DNA of 64,000 bases, from NCBI RefSeq assembly GCF_012489685.1, contig NC_080044.1, forward strand, positions 65,396,732 to 65,460,731, read 5' to 3'. Below, piece after piece: positions 1-9,121 of this stretch. Origin of the DNA: Lotus japonicus (taxonomy: Eukaryota > Streptophyta > Magnoliopsida > Fabales > Fabaceae). Position 1 is the stretch's first letter. The number at the start of each line of letters is the position of its first letter. A program made the translations under genes and the position numbers. A model generated the notes under the pieces. It worked only from the letters and a program-made list of their open reading frames with translations. It did no database searches and was not told where the DNA came from.

Positions 1-250
1 ATTTTTTTGGATAAAAAATGCATAATTTGTTTATCAGAGAATACTTTTTGGTTTAATTTTAGTATTTAAATTAAGAAAAAGTGTTTGTGCAAATATATAG
101 TAGCATAACACATGTGTTTGTGCAAATATATAGTAGCATTCCTCCTCTAAGAAAAACACACGTGAATAAGAATAAAGACAAGATTAAAAAAAAAAATTAA
201 CCGTTTTTCATTGAAAAATGAATATAAATAATGACTATTTTTCACTTGGC
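1..250. other. AT-rich flank, no gene seen
   Basis: No coding potential was recognised. A 25-bp stretch around 'tgtttgtgcaaatatatag' occurs twice in direct order (about 78-105 and 114-138). The tandem array begins at its right end. Confidence 0.5.
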
Positions 251-1182
251 ACACACAATTTTTCCTTTACATTCTATTCTCTGAAGAAGACTCAAGGTTG
301 AGCATGTAGCCCTCCCCTCAATTTTCATCCACCATTGGAGTTAAGCTTACACTTACTTATTGCTTGCACAACACAAGGTCATAGTAGTTTTCCTTTCACT
401 TTGAGGTTCTTAGATGGTACCATGTAGATTGATTGTGATATTGAAGAGCTTATAGGGGTTACTCAATTCAATGTTTACTTTACGGTGCAAATGGGTATTT
501 TTTTCTTATGACCTATGTTTAAAAAGATTGATGCTCGCAAGGTGTTTGTTAAAATGCTTAGTTAATAGAATGTTTAGCTAGTGTGTGATTGGGTAAGAGA
601 TTGTTAAGGATCTTTGTAAATTTGATGTCAAAAGATTTTTCCAATTTGAGTACCCCAATTAAATGGTTTGCATCCAATTTGAATATATATACTTCCAAGA
701 TTAAGGTAGCAAGAAACAGAAATAAAGAATAGGGGAAGAAACAGAGATACGAAAAACAGGGAAAGGGAAAAAAGCATTGGTGAAGCATGGGTGAGTGATA
801 TCGTTGTGACCATGAAGTATGTTCCAGACTTTCATTATATCACAAATGCAACGTTGTGATCATGATTGAGAAAGTGTCACAAATGCTTTGCCTATGTCGT
901 TGTGATGCCAAGCATCTTCCTGACTTCCCTTTAGAGTATAATTTAAAGAGCATGTTATATAGCTATTTGATATTCAATCTATCATAGTCGGTGCACTGTT
1001 AAGTATCCTCTTCATATGTACCTTAGATGCATGAAATGCACATCATATTGTTTTTTCCAAATCTATTGTTTGTTTTACTGTGCAAATGAGCAGTTGTTTG
1101 TTGAAATGCTTAGTGCGTGATTGTGTTGAGTGATTATCTTTGCAAATTTGATGCAAATACAAATTCTAAATCAAGGTCAACA

Positions 1183-1756
1183 ATGGAGCACATTTCAAAC
1201 AAGAAAAGGAAGTACGGTTCAAACAAGAAAAAGAAAGATGCCAAGAAGAAGAAGATAGCCGATGGTAAAGTAGCATCATCTTCGGCTTCGGTGGAGCAGG
1301 TATACCTTCTTTTTTTTCAAAGAAGACAAAGGGGACAAATGACTATTTATAACATAGCAATACAATAATTACTCTTATTTTGTAGGTTGAAGCCAAGACT
1401 CTAATCATTAGCATATTGTACACTAAATCCCCAGAGAATGATAGGTTGCAATGGTGCCATCAGGATGCGTTAACACTCAAAGAAAAACTAACACCACTTG
1501 GATTCATGGACACAAATATATTGATGATGTCAGATAGTTACTAAAGCAAAGAAGAATCAGAATGTCCTAGTATACATTGGAAGTCATGGTGTTCTTGATG
1601 ATTATAACAATGAGATTTTAGCATCAGATGGAGACGTGGTTAAGGGTAAGTATTTTGCACAATTTGGAAATTTGTTACAAAACCATTGAGTAATACAACT
1701 TTTTTCCTTTGACAGATGAGCTATTCTCTCAAGAAGACTCAAGGTTGAGTATGTAG
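1183..1756 (+). pseudogene. Array unit 1: Lys-rich, caspase-like small gene, broken
   Basis: Exon a (1183-1299) encodes 39 residues starting MEHISNKKRK, with Lys-rich runs (KKKKDAKKKK) like a nuclear localisation signal, and ends SVEQ before GTATAC. Exon b (1386-1645) follows TTTTGTAG and ends before GTAAGT. It reads KTLIISILY..., a C-x(2)-A-L-x-L-K-E-K-L helix and, after a lesion, a hydrophobic strand ending GSHG and a DG turn. Exon c (1716-1756) adds DELF-like residues and a stop. The order 'ALII - helix - LGF - VLVYIGSHG - DG' resembles the p20 half of C14 peptidases (caspase/metacaspase), where the His of SHG/SGHG is catalytic. A +1 shift near 1528 ('gatgtcagat' against 'gatgcaaat' in unit 4) breaks the frame. 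No catalytic Cys segment was recognised. Exon structure is seen; the family assignment is weak inference. Confidence 0.45.
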
Positions 1757-2676
1757 CCCTCCCCTCCACTTCCATCCACAAATGGAGTCAAGCTTGCACT
1801 TACTTATTGCTTGCACAACACAAGGTAATAGTAGTTTTCCTTTCACTTTGAGGTTCTTAGATGGTTGTTTTCTTCTCCCTTTCACCCTTTCACTTTGAAG
1901 TTCTTAGATGGTACCATGTAGATTGATTGTGATATTGTAGGGCTTATAGGGGTTACTCAATTCAATGTTTACTTTACGGTGCAAATGAGAATTTTTTTCT
2001 TATGACCTATGTTTAAAAATATTGATGCTCGCAAGGTGTTTGTTAAAATGCTTAGTTAATAGAATGTTTAGCTAGTGTGTGATTGGGTAAGAGATTGTTA
2101 AGGATCTTTGTAAATTTGATGTCAAAAGATTTTTCCAATTTGAGTACCCCAATTAAATGGTTTGCATCCAATTTGAATATATATACTTCCAAGATTAAGG
2201 TAGCAAGAAACAGAAATAAAGAATAGGGGAAGAAACAGAGATACGGAAAACAGGGAAAGGGAAAAAAGCATTGGTGAAGCATGGGTGAGTGATATCGTTG
2301 TGACCATGAAGTATGTTCCAGACTTTCATTATATCACAAATGCAACGTTGTGATCATGATTGAGAAAGTGTCACAAATGCTTTGCCTATGTCGTTGTGAT
2401 GCCAAGCATCTTCCTGACTTCCCTTTAGAGTATAATTTAAAGAGCATGTTATATAGCTATTTGATATTCAATCTATCATAGTCGGTGCACTGTTAAGTAT
2501 CCTCTTCATATGTACCTTAGATGCATGAAATGCACATCATATTGTTTTTTCCAAATCTATTGTTTGTTTTACTGTGCAAATGAGCAGTTGTTTGTTGAAA
2601 TGCTTAGTGGGTGATTGTGTTGAGTGATTATCTTTGCAAATTTGATGCAAATACAAATTCTAAATCAAGGTCAACA

Positions 2677-3250
2677 ATGGAGCACATTTCAAACAAGAAA
2701 AGGAAGTACGGTTCAAACAAGAAAAAGAAAGATGCCAAGAAGAAGAAGATAGCCGATTGTAAAGTAGCATCATCTTCGGCTTCGGTGGAGCAGGTATACC
2801 TTCTTTTTTTTCAAAGAAGACAAAGGGGACAAATGACTATTTATAACATAGCAATACAATAATTACTCTTATTTTGTAGGTTGAAGCCAAGACTCTAATC
2901 ATTAGCATATTGTACACTAAATCCCCAGAGAATGATAGGTTGCAATGGTGCCATCAGGATGCGTTAACACTCAAAGAAAAACTAACACCACTTGGATTCA
3001 TGGACACAAATATATTGATGATGTCAGATAGTTACTAAAGCAAAGAAGAATCAGAATGTCCTAGTATACATTGGAAGTCATGGTGTTCTTGATGATTATA
3101 ACAATGAGATTTTAGCATCAGATGGAGACGTGGTTAAGGGTAAGTATTTTGCACAATTTGGAAATTTGTTACAAAACCATTGAGTAATACAACTTTTTTC
3201 CTTTGACAGATGAGCTATTCTCTCAAGAAGACTCAAGGTTGAGTATGTAG
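2677..3250 (+). pseudogene. Array unit 2: Lys-rich, caspase-like small gene, broken
   Basis: This is almost identical to unit 1, shifted by 1494 bp. Exon a at 2677-2793 is open (GK becomes CK after IAD). Exon b at 2880-3139 carries the same +1 shift near 3022. Exon c is at 3210-3250. The shared lesion shows that units 1 and 2 are a recent duplication of an already broken unit, not two independent genes. Splice-like borders (GTATAC, TTTTGTAG, GTAAGT, GACAG) are kept. Confidence 0.45.
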
Positions 3251-4170
3251 CCCTCCCCTCCACTTCCATCCACAAATGGAGTCAAGCTTGCACTTACTTA
3301 TTGCTTGCACAACACAAGGTAATAGTAGTTTTCCTTTCACTTTGAGGTTCTTAGATGGTTGTTTTCTTCTCCCTTTCACCCTTTCACTTTGAAGTTCTTA
3401 GATGGTACCATGTAGATTGATTGTGATATTGTAGGGCTTATAGGGGTTACTCAATTCAATGTTTACTTTACGGTGCAAATGAGAATTTTTTTCTTATGAC
3501 CTATGTTTAAAAATATTGATGCTCGCAAGGTGTTTGTTAAAATGCTTAGTTAATAGAATGTTTAGCTAGTGTGTGATTGGGTAAGTGATTGTTAAGGATC
3601 TTTGTAAATTTGATGTCAAAAGGTTTGTCCAATTTGAGTACCCCAATTAAATGGTTTGCATCCAATTTGAATATATATACTTCCAAGATAAAGTTAACCA
3701 GAAACAGAAATAAAGAACAGGGGAAGAAACAGAGATACGAAAAATAGGGAAAGGGAAAAAAGCACATGTGAAGCATGGGTGAGTGATATCATTTTGACCA
3801 TGAAGTATGTTCCTGACTTCCGTTATATCACAAATGCAACTTTGTGTTCATGATTGAGAAAGTGTCACAAATGCTTTGCCTATGTCGTGTTGATGCCAAG
3901 TATGTTCCTGACTTCCTTTTAGAGTATAATTTAAAGAGCATGTTATATAGCTATTTGATATTCAATATATCATAGTTGGTGCACTGTTAAGTATCCCCTT
4001 GATATGTACCTTAGATGCATGAAATGCACTTCATATTGTTTCTTCCAAATCTATTGTTTGTTTTACTGTGCAAATGAGCAGTTGTTTGTGGAAATGCTTA
4101 GTGTGTGATTGTGTTGAGTGATTATCTTTGCAAATTTGATGCAAATACAAATTCTAAATCAAGGTCAACA

Positions 4171-4673
4171 ATGGAGTACATTTCAAACAAGAAAAGGAAG
4201 CGCGGTTCAAACAAGAAAAAGAAAGATGCCTAGAAGAAGAAGAGAGTCGATTGTAAAGTAGCATCATCTTCGGCTTCAGTGGAGCATGTATACCTTCTTT
4301 TTTTTCAAAGAAGACAAAGGGGACAAATGACTATTTATAACATAGCAATACAATAATTACTCTTATTTTGTAGGTTGAAGCCAAGGCTCTAATCATTAGC
4401 ATATTGTACACTAAATCCCCAGAGAATGATAGGTTGCAATGGTGCCATCAGATAGTTACAAAAGCAAAGAAGAATCAGAATGTCCTAGTATACATTGGAA
4501 GTCATTGTGTTCATGATGATTATAACAATGGGATTTTAGCATCAGATGGAGACGCGGTTAAGGGTAATTAGTTTTCAAAATTTCAAAATTTGTTACAAAA
4601 TCATTGACTAATACAATTTTTTCCTTTGTCAGATGAGCTATTCTCTGAAGAAGACTCAAGGTTGAGTATGTAG
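4171..4673 (+). pseudogene. Array unit 3: most degraded copy
   Basis: Exon a starts MEYISNKKRK but has an in-frame TAG inside the Lys-rich run ('gatgcctagaag', about 4227). Its end is changed from GAGCAG to GAGCAT before GTATAC. Exon b has lost about 70 bp covering the 'A-L-x-L-K-E-K-L...LGF' helix. The join lies between short 'atcag/tcaga' repeats near 4449, consistent with a microhomology deletion. The SHG segment reads 'SHC' here (catcattgtg to 'tcattgtgttc'), so even the putative catalytic dipeptide is altered. Exon c ends at 4673. Confidence 0.4.
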
Positions 4674-5593
4674 CCCTCCCCTCCATTTCCATCCACAATT
4701 GGAGTCAGGCTTGCACTTACTTATTGCTTGCACAACACAAGGTAATAGTAGTTTTCCTTTCACTTTGAGGTTCTTACATGGTTGTTTTCTTCTCCCTTTC
4801 ACCCTTTCACTTTGAGGTTCTTAGATGATACCATGTAGATTGATTGTGATATTGTAGAGCTTATATGGGTTACTCAATTCAATGTTTACTTTACGATGCA
4901 AATGGGTATTTTTTTCTTATGACCTATGTTTAAAAAGATTGATGCTCGCATGATGTTTGTTAAAATGCTTAGTTAATAGAATGTTTAGCTAGTGTGTGAT
5001 TGGGTAAGTGATTGTTAAGGATCTTTGTAAATTTGATGTCAAAATATTTGTCCAATTTGAGTACCCCAATTAAATGTTTTACATCCAATTTGAATATATA
5101 TACTTCCAAGATTAAGGTAACAAGAAACAGAAATAAAGAACAAGGGAAGAAACAGAGATACGAAAAACATGGAAAGGGAAAAAAGCATAGGTGAAGCATG
5201 GGTGAATGATATCATTGTGACCATGAAATATGTTCCTGACTTCCATTATATCACAAATGCAACGTTGTGATCATGATTGAGAAAATGCCACAAATGGTTT
5301 GCCTATGTCGTTGTGATGCCAAGCATGTTCCCGACTTCCTTTTAGAGTATAATTTAAAGAGCATGTTATATAGCTATTTGATATTCAATCTATCATAGTT
5401 GGTGCACTGTTAAGTATCCCCTTGATATGTACCTTAGATGCATGAAATGCAATTCATATTGTATTTTCCAAATCTATTGTTTGTTTTACTGTGCAAATGA
5501 GCAGTTGTTTGTGGAAATGCTTAGTGTGTGAATGTGTTGAGTGATTATCTTAGCAAATTTGATGCAAATACAAATTCTAAATCAAGGTCAACA

Positions 5594-6166
5594 ATGGAGC
5601 ACATTTCAAACAAGAAAAGGAAGCGCGGTTCAAACAAGAAAAAGAAAGATGCCAAGTAGAAGAAGAGAGCCGATTGTAAAGTAGCATCATCTTCGGCTTT
5701 CGGTGGAGCATGTATACCTTATTTTTTTTCAAAGAAGACAAATGGGACAAATGACTATTTATAACATAGCAATACAATAATTACTCTTATTTTGTAGGTT
5801 GAAGTCAAGGCTCTAATCATTAGCATATTGTACACTAAATCCCCAGAGAATGATCGGTTGCAATGGTGCTATCAGGAAGCATTAGCACTCAAGGAAAAGC
5901 TAACACCACTTGGATTCATGGACACAAATATATTGATGATGCAAATAGTTACTAAAGCAAAGAAGAATCAGAATGTCCTAGTATACATTGGAAGTCATGG
6001 TGTTCTTGATGATTATAACAATGGGATTTTAGCATCAGATGGAGACGTGGTTAAGGGTAAGTATTTTGCAAAATTTTGAAATTTGTTACAAAACCATTGA
6101 CTAATACAATTTTTTCCTTTGACAGATGAGCTATTCTCTGAAGAAGACTCAAGGTTGAGTATGTAG
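5594..6166 (+). pseudogene. Array unit 4: best-preserved caspase-like exon b
   Basis: Exon b (5798-6056) is fully open here: VEVKALIISILY, then RLQWCYQEALALKEKL, LGFMDTNILMM, TKAKKNQNVLVYIGSHG, and GILASDGD. It joins exon c (6126-6166) in frame to give DELFSEEDSRLSM and a stop. Exon a is broken by TAG at about 5656 and an extra T near 5699. A composite of the best exons would encode only about 138 residues, too short for a complete caspase-type peptidase (no p10 half). Either only part of a gene was amplified, or the protein was a small non-catalytic relative. The resemblance to C14 p20 rests on the strand-SHG and DG pattern plus the preceding helix, and is not proof. Confidence 0.45.
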
Positions 6167-6883
6167 CCATCCCCTCCATTTCCATCCACCATTGGAGTCA
6201 AGCTTGCACTTACTTATTGCTTGCACAACACAAGGTAATAGTAGTTTTCCTTTCACTTTGAGGTTCTTAGATGGTTGTTTTCTTCTCCCTTTCACCCTTT
6301 CACTTTGAAGTTCTTAGATGGTACCATGTAGATTGATTGTGATATTGTAGAGCTTATAGGGGTTACTCAATTCAATGTTTACTTTACGGTGCAAATGAGA
6401 ATTTTTTTCTTATGACCTATGTTTAAAAATATTGATGCTCGCAAGGTGTTTGTTAAAATGCTTAGTTAATAGAATGTTTAGCTAGTGTGATTGGGTAAGT
6501 GATTGTTAATGATCTTTGTAAATTTGATGTCAAAAGATTTTTCCAATTTGAGTACCCCAATTAAATGTATTACATCCAATTTGAATATATATACTTCCAA
6601 GATTAAGGTAACAAGAAACATAAATAAAGAACAGGGGAAGAAACAGAGATACGAAAAACATGGAAAGGGAAAAAAGCATGGGTGAAGCTTGGGTGAGTGA
6701 TATCGTTGTGACCATGAAGCATGTTCCTGACTTCCATTATATCACAAATGGAACGTTGTGATCATGATTGAGAAAGTGTCACAAATGCTTTGCCTATGTC
6801 GTTGTGATGCCAAGCATGTTCCTAACTTCCTTTTAGAGTATAATTTAAAGAGCATGTTATATAGCTATTTGATATTCAATCTA

Positions 6884-8250
6884 GGCTTAATTGCACTTTG
6901 GGTCCCCCAACTTTGGCCTTCCTGCGAAAATCGTCCCCAAACTTTAAAATTAGCAAAAAACGTCCGTAACGTTTACACCCGGTTGCAAAATTGGTTTTCC
7001 GTCCAATTCCATCAAAAAAACTAACGGAATATTCCTCAAAGAATTAATTAAGAAATTTAGTCTCTGAAACATTCATCATCTTCATATTAAAAACCCAGAA
7101 ATTCATCATCTTCATCCCATTTTTCTTCATCTTCATCATCTTAATTAACACCCTTTTCTTTTTCACCTTTCCACCATAACCTCTGCACTTCAACTGCAAG
7201 CCACCACCGCCGTACCATGGATCACTCCTCTCACTTCCCCAAATCACATCATCACTACCACTCGTTCTCGCTCTCCGATCTTAACTCTACACACCGCCAC
7301 GTTTTCCTGCAGCCGTTTCTCTTCAGATCTGCCCTTTCCCAATCTGAACCTCTCCTTGCTGGTTTTAGCGCCGCCGTCGCTCACCCTTTCCCGATCTGCC
7401 CATCACCACTACTCATTCATCACCTATCTCAGATCTGAACCTCTACACACCACCACGTTTTCGCGCAGCCGCTCTTTTCGCCGCCATCACCATCATCCTC
7501 TAGTTTTATATCGTCTCTGACTCTGCTGGCGGAGGAGGAGGCAGTGGTTCTTGGGTAGTGGCTGTGGTGTTGGTGGTTGGGAGAGAGGGAGATGTGTTAG
7601 TTACATTGTCTGAATGTTTTATCTCAAACCATGAAATGGGTCGTTGAGAGATTATGATTTTGTACCTTCCATTTGATCACATTGTTCATCCACTGTAAAT
7701 AATTAATTTTGTTTTCCTTCTGTTTGCTGGGTTTGTCATTGTGGAATGTGTGTACTTTAGGAATTTCTTTTCAGGTGTGGACATATTGAGTGAAAGGAAT
7801 TGTTATTGGTGAGATGGATCAGGCAAGAAGTGTAGGAAGAGGTGAGATGTTGGATCATGTTGATGAAGGGGTGGGTGGGAAATTGAGCCATTTGAGTGAA
7901 GGAGTTGCAATTGATGTAGTAACTGGTCCTTGCTTGGGTGACAGAGTTGCAATTGTTATTGGTGTGATCTAGGTTCTTCTTCTTCAACCTCTCTCTCCAA
8001 CAATGAACCCAGAAAAAAAAAAAGATTTCTAGTAAAAGGATAGAAAAAGGATGAATTTTAGGTTTTTGTTTTATTTTCTTATTTTTTATTAATTTTTATC
8101 CCATAATTCGTTAAATAGTGGATGGAATTGGACGGAAAACCAATTTTGCAACCGGGTGTAAACGTTAGGGATGATTTTTGCTAATTTTAAAGTTTGGAGA
8201 CGATTTTCGCAGGAAGGTCAAAGTTGGGGGACCAAAAGTGCAATTAAGCC
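6884..8250. mobile_element. Non-autonomous Mutator-like element (MULE) with 9-bp TSD
   Basis: The element begins GGCTTAATTGCAC and ends GTGCAATTAAGCC. Its terminal inverted repeats are ~130 bp (6884-7013 and 8121-8250) with few mismatches. It is flanked by the perfect 9-bp duplication TTCAATCTA (6875-6883 and 8251-8259). Sister array units show the empty site ('gatattcaatctatcatag', for example near 2463). Long TIRs and a 9-bp TSD are hallmarks of Mutator elements. There is no transposase. The interior (about 7040-8040) holds a GC-richer stretch at 7190-7560 with a 73-codon open frame (7217-7438) rich in His and Ser, without recognisable homology. It may be captured host sequence (Pack-MULE) or ordinary filler. 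Confidence 0.93.
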
Positions 8251-8460
8251 TTCAATCTATCATAGTTGGTGCACTGTTAAGTATCCCCTTGATATGTACC
8301 TTAGATGCATGAAATGCACTTCATATTGTTTTTTCCAAATCTATTGTTTGTTTTACTGTGCAAATGAGCAGTTGTTTGTTGAAATGCTTAGTGTGTGATT
8401 GTGTTGAGTGATTATCTTTGCAAATTTGATGCAAATACAAATTCTAAATCAAGGTCAACA

Positions 8461-9033
8461 ATGGAGCACATTTCAAAAAAGAAAATGAAGCCCGGTTCAA
8501 ACAAGAAAAAGAAAGATGCCAAGAAGAAGAAGAGAGCCGATTGTAAAGTAGCATCAACTTCAGCTTCGGTGGAGCAGGTATACCTTCTTTTTGTCCAAAG
8601 AAGAAAAAGGGGACAAATGACTATTTATAACATAGCAATACAATAATTACTCTTATTTTGTAGGTTGAAGCCAAGACTCTAATCATTAGCATATTGTACA
8701 CTAAATCCCCAGAGAATGATAGGTTGCAATGGTGCCATCAGGAAGCGTTAGCACTCAAGGAAAAGCTAACACCACTTGGATTCATGGACACAAATATATT
8801 GATGATTTCAGATAGTTACTAAATCAAAGAAGAATCAGAATGTCCTAGTATACGTTGGAAGTCATGGTGTTCTTGATGATTATAACAATGAGATTTTAGC
8901 ATGAGATGGAGACGTGGTTAAGGGAAAGTATTTTGCAAAATTTTGAAATTTGTTATAAAACCATTGACTAATAAAATTTTTTCCTTTGACAGATGAGCTA
9001 TTCTCTGAAGAAGACTCAAGGTTGAGTATGTAG
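8461..9033 (+). pseudogene. Array unit 5: second half after the Mutator-like insertion
   Basis: Exon a (from 8461) is open with the Lys-rich run (KKKMKPGSNKKKKDAKKKK). Exon b carries the +1 shift shared with units 1 and 2 plus a TAA in 'gttactaaatc' near 8820. Exon c ends at 9033. The first half of this unit (about 6200-6883) is separated from it by the 1,367-bp element at 6884-8250. The unit continues through 'caacacaaggtaatagtagttttcc' and stops at about 9121 against the NUG2-derived sequence. Confidence 0.45.
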
Positions 9034-9121
9034 CCCTGCCCTCCATTTCCATCCACCATTGGAGTCAAGCTTGCACTTACTTATTTCTTGCACAACACAA
9101 GGTAATAGTAGTTTTCCTTTC

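Larger units (their letters stand above)
251..9121 (+). repeat. Tandem array of ~1.49-kb gene-derived units
   Basis: Direct repeats are seen by aligning landmarks. The exon-c segment recurs near 275, 1716, 3210, 4633, 6126 and 8993. Spacings are about 1442, 1494, 1422, 1493 and, after removing the Mutator-like insertion, 1493 bp. The first spacing lacks a ~52-bp CT-rich block (compare 411-420 with 1861-1913). The third unit lacks about 70 bp inside exon b. Each unit has an AT-rich first half with no convincing ORF and a second half with three exon-like pieces with splice-like borders. The 5' edge (unit 0) has only exon c, and the 3' edge stops abruptly in 'ttttcctttcac', where NUG2 pseudogene sequence begins. 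Divergence is low between units 1 and 2 and higher for units 3-5, so the array grew in steps. This is a gene-derived tandem duplication rather than a classical satellite. Confidence 0.9.

Noticed and set aside
558..813. Repeated minus-strand ORFs (61-76 codons, Phe/Leu-rich) in every array unit
   Set aside because: They recur only because the unit recurs, are low-complexity (A-rich plus strand), and overlap the AT-rich half without codon bias or splice context.
6167..6240. An S-Q-A-C-T motif in an alternative frame just after exon c, suggestive of a caspase 'QAC' cysteine
   Set aside because: It requires a frame change and lacks the usual following R-G; flanking residues do not match. Taken as coincidence.
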